A DNA stretch of 64,000 bases, from NCBI GenBank assembly GCA_036245525.1, contig BTPG01000007.1, positions 161,036,452-161,100,451 of the forward strand, in the 5' to 3' direction. The DNA comes from Semisulcospira habei. Lineage: Eukaryota; Mollusca; Gastropoda; Semisulcospiridae. The translations under genes and the position numbers were made by a program. The notes below the pieces were generated by a model that was given only the letters and a program-made list of their open reading frames with translations, made no database searches and was not told the DNA's origin. This document shows, piece after piece, positions 58,901-59,781 of this stretch; position 1 is the stretch's first letter, and the number at the start of each line of letters is the position of its first letter.

Positions 58901-59781
58901 GCGCCGTACGGAAGCAGTGACCGAGATTTTACCTCGCCATGTTGGGAAAGGAGAGGAACGAAGAGCGGTGCCAGCGGTGAAGCCCGAAGCCGTCCTACCA
59001 AGGCGCCAACCGGCTCCGACAGGCCACGAAGGGACCGGTGCCAGGCGCAGAGACGACAGTCACCCGAGTCGACCAGGAACGCGCCGCCAGCCACAGAACA
59101 AGGCCTTTCCCCGAGGTAGGCCAAGGACGAACCCCAAGGGCACCAGAAGTTGAAGGCGACCGGCCGACAGTGAGCACAGCTCACCAGCGTCGTTAGGAAG
59201 TCCTCTCGAAACAACGCACACACGAAAGCGTCCCAGCCCAAAGGCCACAAACCCTCTCTCACAGTAGAAAGTCGAACCAGGGAACGATAGCCAACGAACC
59301 GAAGGAGCCACAGGCAGACACAACAACACGCGACTAGCGAAGAAACTGACTGGTGGTTTGAGCACTGAGCACATGCGTGGTTGAACCGGAAGGGAGGCTA
59401 CCGGGTTTCCGCCTAACCTATGGCGCCCCTCTCCTGCCATCATGGCCATTATCGTACACAACAATTTTTGGGCTAAAATTAGACTAGCTAAGAAACATTT
59501 CCTAGTGGTAATACCATCGGTAATGTGTTTTGAGAAAACAAACACCCAGAACCATGTTTGTGCTAAAATGACGTACTTTCCTTTGCATTCAAGACATTTT
59601 TGCCATGTGACAATTCTACACAAAGGTTTCTTTGTAGAACAAAACCACAACAAACAAAAAGGCTCACCTTAGCTCTGAGTGGCACAATACGGGACAGCAG
59701 CCCGATGAGAATGTCTGTGTAGACGCTGCGTTCATGCGCCTCATCAACAATGATTGTGCTGTACTTCAGCAGCAGAAAATC
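10860..59781 (-). CDS. DHX37: DHX37 (DEAH-box RNA helicase), exons for the C-terminal 793 residues
   Basis: Family knowledge: DHX37/Dhr1 is a nucleolar ATP-dependent RNA helicase that releases U3 snoRNA from pre-18S rRNA in the small-subunit processome. The sequence shows 20 exons on the minus strand, all with GT-AG borders and matching phases, summing to 2382 nt (794 codons with the stop). Domain order is end of RecA1 (motifs II DEAH and III SAT), RecA2 with the lysine-rich and acidic insert typical of DHX37, motif V (TNVAETS), motif VI (QRAGRAGR), winged helix and HA2 region, OB-fold, and a short C-terminal tail ending WPPVTKK. Motifs I and Ia are outside the window to the right. Introns reach 18.8 kb (47532-28708), 8.4 kb (19360-10946) and 7.3 kb (59667-52392), all packed with transposons. 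No exon carries a frameshift or stop, so the gene looks functional. DHX37 rather than another DEAH helicase is supported by the insert position and the C-terminal sequence. Confidence 0.95.
11073..11160. repeat. Palindromic MITE core, family 1
   Basis: Arms CCATGATAGTTCAAGGGTGG and complement, loop GCGCCTGCAGGCTCAAAAAC. It lies in the last DHX37 intron. Confidence 0.85.
11161..11588. other. DHX37 intron sequence without recognised element
   Basis: Intronic DNA between a MITE and DIRS copy A. A weak fragment of family 1 (GACAGTTCAATGATAG) is at about 11330. Confidence 0.4.
11589..11791 (+). repeat. DIRS A left terminal inverted repeat
   Basis: Begins TTTGTTTTCTCAAAACACAT and pairs with 17874-18094 up to CAGTTTCTT. 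The outermost 35 bp differ from the right end, as in DIRS1. Confidence 0.92.
12197..12357 (+). other. Predicted intron in DIRS A ORF1 (161 nt)
   Basis: Donor GGCGAG|GTATAATC and acceptor TCTGTTTTGTGTTGCAG|TTGG. Removal joins ATGGCGAG to TTGGCAAG in frame with the zinc finger. Copy B has the same 161-nt interval with donor GTAAAATC, and F has 160 nt. Confidence 0.82.
12571..12860 (+). repeat. DPTS tandem block in DIRS A ORF1
   Basis: CAGACCCGACTAGTG occurs four times, with CCCGACTAGT at 12571, 12661, 12760 and 12850, spaced 90, 99 and 90 nt, so in codon register. Encoded peptide T/N-TDPTSG/A. Confidence 0.92.
14510..16717 (+). CDS. DIRS A reverse transcriptase / RNase H / methyltransferase-like ORF
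   Basis: This is a 735-codon open frame overlapping the end of ORF1. RT motifs appear in order: [52 protein letters not shown] and the catalytic SNYLDDLLL. RNase H follows with [45 protein letters not shown] and LADSLSRRG. After it comes [18 protein letters not shown] and [14 protein letters not shown], placed where DIRS1-group elements carry a phage-Dam-like methyltransferase; that part is tentative. It converts element RNA to DNA. The ATG at 14510 is the first in frame, and true initiation is not known. Confidence 0.93.
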   Translation: MDVSPPGPPPSPVPVPLQDPLRPPFPGPGPSLPDAPGGAGPSDVLHLRAPSTALGPPVGGRLARHSAAWRALFPDDPWILSTISLGLQISFRSPPPLQSTPAWTLVPTDQLKADALRNEVTALLRKAATEVVTRLDSPAFYSRLFVVPKPGGKWRPVIDLSALNKFIVAPRFRMETARALRASVQPLDFAISLDLADAYLHVPMHPASRRYLRFAFEGVVYQFRALPFGLNLSPWVFTRIMDAVVAKARRTSTSPTSNYLDDLLLKNQASAALEVDRDALLQLLKTLGFIVNFGKSDLVPSRHFVHLGMEFYTDRNIVRLPEPRIQKLAELARQVSQKSSIPARQWLQLLGLMSAAADLIPLGRLYSRPLQLHLLLHWRPSTSDLESPVPIPSLLRPHLLRWADPLWLATGVPLFSPPPSLSICVDASLSGWGAHLLPSFETASGRWDLDLRDRHINWLELEAVWQALRVWEARLLHRELLVLSDNSTVVAYIQKQGGTRSPSLCILLYQVLRWCEDRDISLRARHIPSHLNVLADSLSRRGQLLHTEWSLRPDIFRLIGAAWESPMIDLFATRWNRQLPLFVSPIPDHLAWAVDALSTSWDGLVAYAYPPTVLIPKVLLKLRGSNTILFLVAPFCWTRSWTTDLLNLATTPPLQLPTPRTMLKQPRQTLYHPCPERLLLHAWRLSGKPSPLEASQVRQWTRSLQPAEPRPDEFTRASGEFSAPGVTTAASPPPS
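14815..17619 (+). CDS. DIRS A tyrosine recombinase ORF
   Basis: The recombinase-homologous part runs from about 16440 to 17619. It has an N-terminal core-binding part ([40 protein letters not shown]) and a catalytic domain with R in [13 protein letters not shown]-x-x-R in [14 protein letters not shown], and the nucleophile Y in [13 protein letters not shown]. It integrates the circular cDNA without target duplication. The frame stays open without a stop from 14815, overlapping the RT ORF by 1.9 kb; whether that upstream part is translated is unknown. Confidence 0.93.
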   Translation: MDLGSDRPAQGRRSAQRGDRPTSESSDRGGDASRLPSFLQPAVCSSQAGRQVASCDRPVRAQQVYSSSTLSHGDSSGPACLGATPRLCNQPGPRGCLPSRAHAPSVQTLSTLRLRGCGIPVPRTSLRPQPQPMGLHTHHGRSGSQSPSDLHEPHVQLPGRPAPEESGLCRLGGGPGCLASAPQDAGLHSQLRQVRPRAVTPFRPPRHGVLHRPQYRPAARTPHSEAGGTSSAGIPEVFDSRQAVASVAGADERGSRPYSVRTSLLPAATVAPSATLASVDLRPRVSGSDSVVAPSSPSTLGGPPLARNRSAAVLATALPLHLRRREPLRLGSTPSTLLRDGLRPVGPGSPGPTHQLVGTGSRLASPSCVGSSPASPGATGVVGQLYGRRLHPEAGRYPLPISLHPPVPSAPVVRGSGHFSPCSTYPEPLECAGRLPLPSRSAPAHRVVTASRHLSVDRRCLGVTHDRPICHEMESPTPSVRLADSRPLGLGSGRPLHLLGWTGRLRLPTHGPHPQGPSQAQGQQHYPVSGGPVLLDQVVDDRPPESGDDPPTTATHSTNDAQATAADAVPSLSRTSPPPRLEVVRQALSARGFSGAAVDAIATARRASTRRVYEGKWRVLSTWCDDSRLSPTELTVPQLADFFLWLFHDQRLAPITIRGYLAMIADTYRHLGRPDPGACKDLADLMGHFGLHRPALRTLLPRWDLPWVLTWLNSARFEPLQLARLPDVTRKTCFLLALASASRVSELHALSTRPNCLQFRTDGSVQLLPDPTFLAKTRPPLVAPLLVTILPLREPRSDRESRQQDPVQALRVYLRRTKPLRRGRTRLFLPLSPGRNDISAQTISSWLRWVIRSAYQELAPDAAKRMRIRAHEIRAMATSLAFERNCAVKDIVAAVGWRTENTFARFYLRDLSGQRQNLALVGDIVAAQHSLPAP
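17744..17831 (+). repeat. DIRS A internal complementary region
   Basis: Its first 35 nt are the reverse complement of the left end; the next 53 nt are the reverse complement of the right end. It thus spells the circle junction on the opposite strand, the hallmark of DIRS1-type replication. Confidence 0.93.
17874..18094 (+). repeat. DIRS A right terminal inverted repeat
   Basis: Inverted copy of the left repeat, ending CATCGGTAAGTATTTTTC..AAAGAAAAATACG next to an T-rich flank. Confidence 0.92.
18157..18335. repeat. Palindromic MITE, family 1b, TTAA at both ends
   Basis: Core arms TTCAAGGGTGGTGCCAGAAT at 18218-18284. The outer end AGATGAAAAGGGTTAA matches 27868-28072 and 33592-33782 in reverse orientation. 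Confidence 0.82.
18336..19061. other. DHX37 intron DNA with minor repeats
   Basis: Contains a direct repeat CACATTAGAAGTCATGAAAA at about 18860 and 18893. No exon is supported here: a possible acceptor near 18480 gives a peptide unrelated to DHX37. Confidence 0.5.
19062..19270. repeat. Palindromic MITE, family 1
   Basis: TTAA at 19062, then AACCCCAGGGTCTCATTTCC; core palindrome 19148-19231 with CTTGGCGCCTTCAGGCACTA loop; right end GGGGCTAAA. Confidence 0.85.
19361..19458 (-). CDS. DHX37: DHX37 visible exon 19
   Basis: This exon is 98 nt with acceptor TTGCAG|GCTG and donor AAAT|GTGAGT, ending in phase 1. It encodes [20 protein letters not shown] and ATWEQDPK. The next exon is 8.4 kb away because DIRS copy A lies in the intron. 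Confidence 0.94.
19508..19562. repeat. Hairpin beside DHX37 exon 19
   Basis: CTGGTCTGTGATTTTGGACC pairs exactly with GGTCCAAAATCACAGACCAG across a TGTCAGCCGTAA-type loop, just upstream of the exon 19 acceptor on the minus strand. Confidence 0.8.
19677..19889. repeat. Palindromic MITE, family 1, TTAA to TTAA
   Basis: Left TTAACCCATTTAGCCCCGAG, palindrome 19721-19804 (loop GCGCTCGAGGGCGCC), right GAAAGGGTTAA. The right TTAA is shared with the next element. Confidence 0.88.
19886..19973. repeat. Palindromic MITE, family 5
   Basis: TTAACCATTTGGCTGTTGGC pairs with CCGACAGCCAAAAGGTTAT; inner arms GTGATTCGCGCAGGAATCAC. Abuts the preceding family 1 MITE. Confidence 0.75.
20075..20243 (-). CDS. DHX37: DHX37 visible exon 18
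   Basis: This exon is 169 nt with acceptor CAACAG|GGCGG and donor GCTAA|GTACGT, ending in phase 2. It encodes [20 protein letters not shown] and [18 protein letters not shown], the C-terminal region specific to DHX37. Confidence 0.94.
20822..21015. repeat. Palindromic MITE, family 1b
   Basis: ATAACCCTTTTCATCTGGAC at the left, core GGTGGTGCCAGACCAAGCTA with short loop, right GGATGTAATGGGTTAA. Confidence 0.8.
21067..21204 (-). CDS. DHX37: DHX37 visible exon 17: OB-fold
   Basis: This exon is 138 nt with acceptor TTGCAG|GTGT and donor TTTG|GTGAGT, ending in phase 1. It encodes [20 protein letters not shown] and onward to [12 protein letters not shown], the OB-fold strand containing the family W-L/I-P signature. 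Confidence 0.94.
21343..21554. repeat. Palindromic MITE, family 2, TTAA to TTAA
   Basis: TTAACTCCTTCACTGCCATT ... CAGTTAAGGGGTTAA with internal arms AAGAGACATAAATCCTCAT and CTCATGAGTGTTTATGTCTC. Confidence 0.82.
21660..21774 (-). CDS. DHX37: DHX37 visible exon 16
   Basis: This exon is 115 nt with acceptor TGAACAG|TGC and the weak donor GAAAG|GTCAAC, ending in phase 1. It encodes [19 protein letters not shown] and [16 protein letters not shown], the OB-fold entry typical of DEAH helicases. Confidence 0.92.
21847..22062. repeat. Palindromic MITE, family 1, TTAA to TTAA
   Basis: Left TTAAACCTCTTTTAGCCCCA, core CCATGATAATTCAAGGGTAG and complement, right GGGCTAAAAGGGTTAA. Confidence 0.88.
22074..22283. 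repeat. Palindromic MITE, family 2, TTAA to TTAA
   Basis: TTAACCCCTTCACTCCCAGT ... GGCAGTGAAGAGGTTAA; core GAGGCATAGATCCGCATGAG paired with CTCATGAGCATCTACGCCTC around ACAAACACG. Confidence 0.88.
22451..22514 (-). CDS. DHX37: DHX37 visible exon 15 (64-nt microexon)
   Basis: This exon is 64 nt with acceptor ATACAG|ATTA and donor TATCAG|GTATGT. It encodes [20 protein letters not shown] plus Q. It was found by phase: it is the only piece that joins exon 14 (phase 2) to exon 16 (phase 0) and supplies the roughly 20 residues the family has here. Confidence 0.88.
22870..22924. repeat. Family 2 palindrome core
   Basis: AAGAGGCATAGATCCTCATG, CCCCCGCAAGTGCGGGGGC loop stem, then CTATGCCTCTTGC; one arm is shortened. 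Confidence 0.78.
23091..23211 (-). CDS. DHX37: DHX37 visible exon 14
   Basis: This exon is 121 nt with acceptor TTGCAG|TCA and donor GCAAG|GTCAGT, ending in phase 2. It encodes [20 protein letters not shown] and [12 protein letters not shown], the end of the ratchet helices. Confidence 0.94.
23529..23742. repeat. Palindromic MITE, family 1, TTAA to TTAA
   Basis: 214 bp from TTAACCCTTTTAGCCCCAAG to GAGCTAAAATGGTTAA. The core AGATGAGCTTGGCGCCTTCA is a near-perfect foldback. Confidence 0.9.
23769..23925 (-). CDS. DHX37: DHX37 visible exon 13
   Basis: This exon is 157 nt with acceptor TTTACAG|GGT and donor CACAG|GTTAGT, ending in phase 1. It encodes [19 protein letters not shown] and later [19 protein letters not shown], strongly conserved in DHX37. 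Confidence 0.95.
23926..24715. other. DHX37 intron, no element recognised
   Basis: AT-rich intronic DNA between exons 12 and 13. Confidence 0.5.
24716..24778 (-). CDS. DHX37: DHX37 visible exon 12
   Basis: This exon is 63 nt (21 codons), phase 0 at both ends, acceptor TTTCAG|GAT, donor GCACG|GTAAGT. It encodes [20 protein letters not shown] plus T. It is small but matches the human-type segment before the conserved LGDLMVLL. Confidence 0.92.
24894..25192. repeat. Two adjacent family 1 MITEs (first one partial)
   Basis: The first has lost one arm (AAGCTATTCTGGCACCACAC at about 24977). The second is complete, 25066-25150, loop GCACCTATGGGTGCC, ending GACTAAATGAGTTAA. Confidence 0.82.
25193..25589. 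other. DHX37 intron, short MITE scraps
   Basis: A single family 2 arm, GAGAATCTATGCCTCTTGC, is at about 25418. Nothing else recognised. Confidence 0.45.
25590..25777 (-). CDS. DHX37: DHX37 visible exon 11: HA2 (ratchet) region
   Basis: This exon is 188 nt with acceptor TCGCAG|AAC and donor AATGAG|GTGAGA, ending in phase 0. It encodes [20 protein letters not shown], the LG-x-F-P-x-P-x-K/R segment common to DEAH ratchet domains, then [19 protein letters not shown]. Confidence 0.95.
25946..26573. repeat. Three family 1 MITEs back to back
   Basis: Units 25946-26167, 26164-26362 and 26357-26573 abut; the first two share TTAA at 26164-26167, and alternate in orientation of the outer GTACCAGTTGCAGG side. 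Cores are long foldbacks with GCGCC/GGTGCC loops. Confidence 0.88.
26629..26713 (-). CDS. DHX37: DHX37 visible exon 10: HA2 start
   Basis: This exon is 85 nt with acceptor GTTTCAG|GCT and donor AAATAG|GTGAGC, ending in phase 1. It encodes [19 protein letters not shown] and a basic tail. This is the start of the helicase-associated HA2 region. Confidence 0.93.
26908..26953. repeat. Short hairpin
   Basis: GGAATCATCGGAAA and TTTCCGATGATTCC around GACTAAAGTG, an exact 14-bp stem. Related to the GATTCC core of family 3. Confidence 0.75.
26985..27070. repeat. Family 1 MITE core, diverged
   Basis: AAGGTAGTGTCAGTTGAGCT pairs imperfectly with GGCTCACCTGTCACTGCCTT. Confidence 0.7.
27211..27295. repeat. 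Palindromic MITE, family 3
   Basis: ATAACCCTTTGCATGTCGGT opens and ACACGCAAAGGGTTAA closes; inner arms CGGCTTTAGTCGCGATGATT and complement, 85 bp overall. Confidence 0.8.
27355..27445. repeat. Family 1 MITE core
   Basis: AAAATAGTTCAAAGGTAGTG with loop GCGCCTTTAGGCGCC and complementary arm ending CTTGAACTAAAG. Confidence 0.82.
27568..27633 (-). CDS. DHX37: DHX37 visible exon 9: winged-helix region
   Basis: This exon is 66 nt (22 codons), phase 0 at both ends, acceptor TCACCAG|GAT, donor TCAAG|GTACAG. It encodes [20 protein letters not shown] plus IK. The FPFPTPP motif is shared by DEAH helicases at this position. Confidence 0.94.
27868..28072. repeat. Palindromic MITE, family 1b, TTAA to TTAA
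   Basis: TTAACCTTTTTCATCTTGAT opens, GTCTCAGAATGTAATGAGTTAA-type end closes; core GGTGGTGCCAGAATAGCTTG. Confidence 0.88.
28281..28360. repeat. Palindromic MITE, family 4 (CpG-rich), TTAA to TTAA
   Basis: 80 bp: TTAACTCATTCGTGGCCAGC and GCTGGCCGCGAATGAGTTAA with CGCATCCGGATG arms. Short enough to be almost wholly a hairpin. Confidence 0.85.
28357..28570. repeat. Palindromic MITE, family 1, TTAA to TTAA
   Basis: Begins with the right TTAA of family 4, runs TTAACCCTTATGGCACCAAC to GGCGTTAAATGGGTTAA, and ends 41 nt from DHX37 exon 8. Confidence 0.88.
28611..28707 (-). CDS. DHX37: DHX37 visible exon 8: winged-helix region
   Basis: This exon is 97 nt with acceptor TTGCAG|ATTG and donor ATGAAG|GTGAGG, ending in phase 0. 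It encodes [19 protein letters not shown] and [13 protein letters not shown]. The PEI-R-P-L-LQ-K pattern is the conserved DEAH segment leading into the winged helix. Confidence 0.95.
28708..29339. other. DHX37 intron, no element recognised
   Basis: Start of the 18.8 kb intron on the exon 8 side. A vague repeat of CAATATA..GAGCAACATT occurs at 28800 and 28944. Nothing coding. Confidence 0.45.
29380..29575. repeat. ~60-bp tandem repeat, about three units
   Basis: Units of the form TAGCACCATCATGGTGGCCT-TGATCTTAGGTCTTCC-TTTGCTGACCATG recur with divergence. Confidence 0.75.
29640..29756 (+). mobile_element. 3' tail of a LINE/SINE, (ATT)n end
   Basis: ACACGCTTAGAGCCCACTGC, then GGCGATATAAATGCTCTTTA and (TTA)n. 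It has the form of a non-LTR element 3' terminus; no ORF remains. Confidence 0.55.
29757..30382. other. DHX37 intron, no element recognised
   Basis: No gene or repeat structure stands out. Confidence 0.45.
30605..31735 (-). pseudogene. Nimbus-like LINE: RNase H domain and C-terminus
   Basis: A 376-codon frame with [46 protein letters not shown] and [18 protein letters not shown], the four RNase HI blocks (D, E, D, H/D). After it comes a CxxC-like HFLLYCADL segment. Frame open, but the protein is disconnected from RT. Confidence 0.88.
31792..32331 (+). pseudogene. L2/CR1-like LINE 3' fragment inserted in the nimbus-like LINE
   Basis: The frame to 32149 encodes [20 protein letters not shown] and [19 protein letters not shown], the usual C-terminus of L2/CR1-type LINEs, then a 180-bp 3' UTR with GCGCGCTTAGAGTTATAAT and an (ATT)n tail. 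5' truncated. The host LINE resumes on both sides at PVPS / LYAEAGEPS. Confidence 0.85.
32325..33185 (-). pseudogene. Nimbus-like LINE: reverse transcriptase
   Basis: Motifs [38 protein letters not shown] and the catalytic [13 protein letters not shown], then [17 protein letters not shown] single in-frame stop at 32652-32654 splits it. Confidence 0.88.
33592..33782. repeat. Palindromic MITE, family 1b, TTAA to TTAA
   Basis: TTAACCCTGAGGCTGATTTT to ACAATGAAAAGGGTTAA, core AGTTCAAGGGTAGTGCCAGA with a shortened loop. Confidence 0.85.
34047..34916 (+). repeat. 5' LTR of the Gmr1-like element
   Basis: 870 bp from TGTTACGATTGTGG to CACCACGTAACA, with TGTTAC/GTAACA terminal inverted repeats. Three bases later TGGCACCTCCGACGGGAC is a plausible tRNA primer-binding site (34919-34937). 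The partner LTR is absent. Confidence 0.78.
34999..36699 (+). pseudogene. Gmr1-like gag and protease
   Basis: ATG at 34999; a strongly charged R/E/K coiled-coil region to 35330 contains two in-frame stops (about 35109 and 35328). From 35353 the frame is open for 448 codons: capsid part with [24 protein letters not shown]-related helices ([39 protein letters not shown]), zinc knuckle [14 protein letters not shown], and the aspartic protease active site VLRDTGCS followed by VYDLIIGN. Gag packages RNA and the protease cleaves the polyprotein. Confidence 0.88.
36702..37555 (+). pseudogene. Gmr1-like integrase N-terminus (interrupted)
   Basis: [15 protein letters not shown] at 36747 onward is the usual pre-integrase spacer. 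After a 430-bp insertion the frame resumes at 37316 and gives the H-H-C-C zinc finger ([38 protein letters not shown]). There is a frameshift relative to gag-protease. No RT lies between protease and integrase. Confidence 0.88.
36859..37316 (+). mobile_element. Small non-LTR insertion with 14-bp target duplication
   Basis: GGATATTCAACAGC at 36859-36872 and 37303-37316 flanks a 430-bp insert ending GTAAGTAAGTAA. Its 3' half translates to [24 protein letters not shown] wording, a LINE C-terminus. It is probably a 5' truncated LINE or derived SINE. Confidence 0.78.
37813..37906 (-). repeat. DIRS E internal complementary region
   Basis: GTAATACCATCGGTAAGTAT..AATTGAAAAATTCATTTGTTTTCTCAAAACAC..GGTATTAC, that is right end joined to left end, equal to the joined termini of E itself. 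Confidence 0.85.
37990..39275 (-). pseudogene. DIRS E tyrosine recombinase remnant
   Basis: Fragments [39 protein letters not shown] and [14 protein letters not shown] align to copy A recombinase, in several frames with stops. RHRY residues are not all recoverable. Confidence 0.75.
39276..41390 (-). pseudogene. DIRS E RT/RNase H and ORF1 remnants, heavily decayed
   Basis: GC-rich minus-strand sequence in the expected position. [20 protein letters not shown] near 41380 resembles the ORF1 C-terminal region. RT catalytic motifs could not be identified. Confidence 0.5.
41391..41640. other. AT-rich insertion in DIRS E
   Basis: Composition drops sharply from the GC-rich DIRS sequence (AATAACAAAAATAAATTAAT). 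No family recognised. Confidence 0.5.
41641..43475 (-). repeat. 93-98-bp tandem block in DIRS E ORF1
   Basis: At least nine units from 42598 to 43475 carry GATAGGCGTCGTACGCTCTC and GGGACAACGAAGTCCCTGCT; more degenerate units lie near 42110-42290, and an AT-rich insert sits at 42300-42590. On the minus strand a unit reads [19 protein letters not shown] and [10 protein letters not shown]. Confidence 0.9.
43662..43851 (-). other. Predicted intron in DIRS E ORF1 (190 nt)
   Basis: ATG at 43859-43857, donor GGCCAG|GTAATATC, acceptor CTCTCTTGTTGCAG|TAAC. The next exon gives [16 protein letters not shown], homologous to A, after one stop codon that is probably decay. Confidence 0.75.
44365..44760 (+). 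pseudogene. Gmr1-like integrase catalytic core
   Basis: Resumes after DIRS E. First D in RVAVDLVGP, second D in [12 protein letters not shown] (the usual Q-G is L-G here), and the E in [11 protein letters not shown] just after a small deletion. Frameshifts and stops are present at about 44431 and 44678. Confidence 0.83.
44756..45217 (+). pseudogene. Gmr1-like integrase C-terminus (GPY/F-type)
   Basis: [20 protein letters not shown] followed by [16 protein letters not shown] and [15 protein letters not shown]: the GPY/F module of Ty3/gypsy integrases. Confidence 0.87.
45171..45465 (+). pseudogene. Gmr1-like reverse transcriptase N-terminus, truncated
   Basis: [20 protein letters not shown] and [20 protein letters not shown] are the standard Ty3/gypsy RT entry. 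It follows integrase directly and stops at about 45465, before the catalytic palm. Confidence 0.85.
45466..45930 (-). other. DIRS F internal sequence, unresolved
   Basis: GC-rich, no clear homology; probably ORF1 sequence beyond the tandem block on the minus strand. Confidence 0.4.
45931..46390 (-). repeat. ~95-bp tandem block in DIRS F ORF1
   Basis: Five units contain CTTTGTTTCACATTCAAAGG and CTCCCTGTAAAAGGCCCATA. On the minus strand a unit reads [20 protein letters not shown]. The block follows the zinc-finger exon. Confidence 0.9.
46447..46606 (-). other. Predicted intron in DIRS F ORF1 (160 nt)
   Basis: ATG at 46614-46612, donor GGACAG|GTAAAG, acceptor GTCTTATGTTACAG|TGCT. Joining restores the frame into [15 protein letters not shown], matching copy A's zinc-finger start residue by residue in most positions. 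Confidence 0.85.
46930..47092 (+). mobile_element. SINE-like insertion in the DIRS F terminal repeat
   Basis: From GATTATTATTATTACATAGT to CATTCACGTGGTGATG it interrupts the terminal repeat between CTAAAATT and AGTTAAGCG. A second copy lies in DIRS C at about 61091-61260 (CACGGAACGTAAACACAGAA). Confidence 0.7.
47425..47490. repeat. Short hairpin near DHX37 exon 7
   Basis: CCACCAGTAC and GTACTGGTGG around AGTAAATA, flanked by TTTAACCCCCTTGTGCA / AAAAGGGGCTCAA. It resembles the TTAA/CCC-ended foldbacks. Confidence 0.7.
47533..47657 (-). CDS. DHX37: DHX37 visible exon 7: motif VI
   Basis: This exon is 125 nt with acceptor CTTCAG|ACA and donor TTACAG|GTGAGG, ending in phase 2. It encodes [20 protein letters not shown] followed by [18 protein letters not shown], whose arginines are motif VI (arginine finger). 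The largest intron of the window, 18.8 kb, follows. Confidence 0.95.
47751..47819 (+). repeat. G-run tract with quadruplex potential
   Basis: Seven runs of three to six G within about 65 nt (GGGGGAGGGGATGGG ... GGAGGAGGGG). On the DHX37 transcript strand it is C-rich. Confidence 0.7.
48270..48377 (-). CDS. DHX37: DHX37 visible exon 6: motif V
   Basis: This exon is 108 nt (36 codons), phase 0 at both ends, acceptor CAACAG|GTG, donor GCAAG|GTAGTT. It encodes [20 protein letters not shown] and on to [16 protein letters not shown]. The TNVAETS segment is motif V, contacting RNA and ATP. Confidence 0.95.
48409..48613. repeat. Palindromic MITE, family 1, TTAA to TTAA
   Basis: 205 bp beside exon 6; core GATTAGCTTGGCGCCTTCAG is a nearly exact foldback. 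Confidence 0.9.
48791..48973. repeat. Palindromic MITE, family 2, TTAA to TTAA
   Basis: TTAACCCCTTCTGACTGTGT ... GCAGTGAATGGGTTAA; core AGAGGCATAGATTCTCATGA and complement. Confidence 0.88.
49233..49302. repeat. Family 2 palindrome core
   Basis: GAGGCACAGATTCTCATGAG with GCCCCAGTGGCTGCAGGGGC loop stem and complementary arm, 40 nt from DHX37 exon 5. Confidence 0.85.
49343..49532 (-). CDS. DHX37: DHX37 visible exon 5: acidic insert
   Basis: This exon is 190 nt with acceptor ATTTCAG|CTAC and donor CCAGG|GTGGGT, ending in phase 0. About 35 residues are dominated by Asp and Glu, then the helicase fold resumes with [19 protein letters not shown]. An acidic loop at this place is a known DHX37 feature. 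Confidence 0.92.
49960..50340. repeat. Decayed family 2 MITE scraps
   Basis: Single arms ACAAGAGACATAAATC (49966) and CAGAATTTATGCCTCTTGC (about 50302) with a degenerate core AGCAAGACATGAATTTTTAT at 50258. Confidence 0.55.
50468..50561 (-). CDS. DHX37: DHX37 visible exon 4: lysine-rich insert
   Basis: This exon is 94 nt with acceptor TGACAG|CGG and donor AACAA|GTGGGT, chosen because only this donor keeps phase with the next exon (phase 2). It encodes the basic segment [16 protein letters not shown] followed by IMPNINLN, matching the charged insert that distinguishes DHX37 within the DEAH family. Confidence 0.87.
50676..50880. repeat. Palindromic MITE, family 1, TTAA to TTAA
   Basis: TTAACCCCAAGGACACACTG to GGGGCAAAATAAGTTAA; core 50751-50838. 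Confidence 0.86.
51061..51445. repeat. Family 2 palindrome split by a SINE-like element
   Basis: Left arm GCGAGAGGCATATCTCCACA at 51064 and right arm GGGGCTCGTGAGGATCGTGC at 51411 belong to one hairpin whose loop CACAACTGCTGGG was duplicated by the insertion. Confidence 0.8.
51092..51413 (+). mobile_element. SINE-like element, copy 2, with 13-bp target duplication
   Basis: 296 bp (51105-51400) between CACAACTGCTGGG repeats at 51092-51104 and 51401-51413. Same start (TTGATTGATTGATTGTACAT) and end as copy 1 but internally shorter. Confidence 0.85.
51521..51641 (-). CDS. DHX37: DHX37 visible exon 3: start of RecA2 (motif IV)
   Basis: This exon is 121 nt with acceptor GTCGCAG|ACG and donor CCAGA|GTGAGT; it ends in phase 1. 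It encodes [20 protein letters not shown], the motif IV strand of RecA2, then [15 protein letters not shown]. Confidence 0.93.
51752..52066. repeat. Two overlapping family 1 MITEs
   Basis: First core 51800-51873; then a truncated second unit (TTAGCCCCAAGGTCCCATTT at 51941) ending GGGCTAAATGGGTTAA. Confidence 0.8.
52122..52195. repeat. Family 1 MITE core, diverged, 14 nt from DHX37 exon 2
   Basis: AGTTGAAGGGTGGTGCCAGA and TTCTGGCACCAGCCTTAAAC pair imperfectly just downstream of the exon 2 donor. Confidence 0.72.
52209..52391 (-). CDS. DHX37: DHX37 visible exon 2: motif III
   Basis: This exon is 183 nt (61 codons), phase 0 at both ends, acceptor CTGTAG|AAAGGG, donor AAAG|GTACGG. It starts [15 protein letters not shown], which includes helicase motif III (SAT, coupling ATP hydrolysis to unwinding), and continues into the linker to RecA2 ([19 protein letters not shown]). 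Confidence 0.95.
52477..52687. repeat. Palindromic MITE, family 1
   Basis: TTAACCCTTTTAGCCCCACA to GGGGCTAAAAGGGTCAA, the right TTAA having changed to TCAA; core 52562-52642. Confidence 0.87.
53317..53404 (-). repeat. DIRS B internal complementary region
   Basis: 88 bp equal to the right end joined to the left end (AAAGAAAAATACG|TTTGTTTTCTC), matching A's region exactly in structure. Confidence 0.93.
53520..54680 (-). pseudogene. DIRS B tyrosine recombinase, frameshifted
   Basis: The catalytic half is open from 54338 to 53520 with R (SASRVSEL), H-x-x-R (RAHEIRAM) and Y (FARFYLRD). The 13 nt present in A after the sequence CAGCTG are missing near 54395, breaking the frame in the N-terminal domain. 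Confidence 0.93.
54400..56777 (-). pseudogene. DIRS B reverse transcriptase / RNase H, frameshifted
   Basis: RT motifs to SNYLDDLLL and beyond are in frame from 56777 to about 55535; one C is missing there relative to A (GCAGACTTATT versus GCAGACCTTATT). RNase H and the [18 protein letters not shown] domain continue in the other frame. Confidence 0.93.
56488..58940 (-). CDS. DIRS B ORF1 (gag-like), spliced, intact
   Basis: Predicted as an 8-nt exon (58940-58933) joined to 58771-56488, 2292 nt or 763 residues. Zinc finger ([12 protein letters not shown]), four DPTS repeats, a long RS-rich segment, then a globular part with [17 protein letters not shown] and [16 protein letters not shown]. No stop or frameshift. 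Copy A lacks one base at the AAGFF site. Confidence 0.88.
58772..58932 (-). other. Predicted intron in DIRS B ORF1 (161 nt)
   Basis: Donor GGCGAG|GTAAAATC, acceptor TGCTTTGTGTTGCAG|TTGG, same length and phase as in copy A. Because B is sense to DHX37, these sites are in the orientation of the host transcript. Confidence 0.85.
59668..59781 (-). CDS. DHX37: DHX37 visible exon 1: DEAH box
   Basis: This exon is 114 nt (38 codons), phase 0 at both ends. The acceptor is TTCCAG|GATTTT and the donor AAG|GTGAGC. It encodes the stretch with walker-B motif [20 protein letters not shown], ending LRAK. It is the first DHX37 exon seen in the window; upstream exons are beyond the right edge. Downstream lies a 7.3 kb intron almost filled by DIRS copy B. 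Confidence 0.95.
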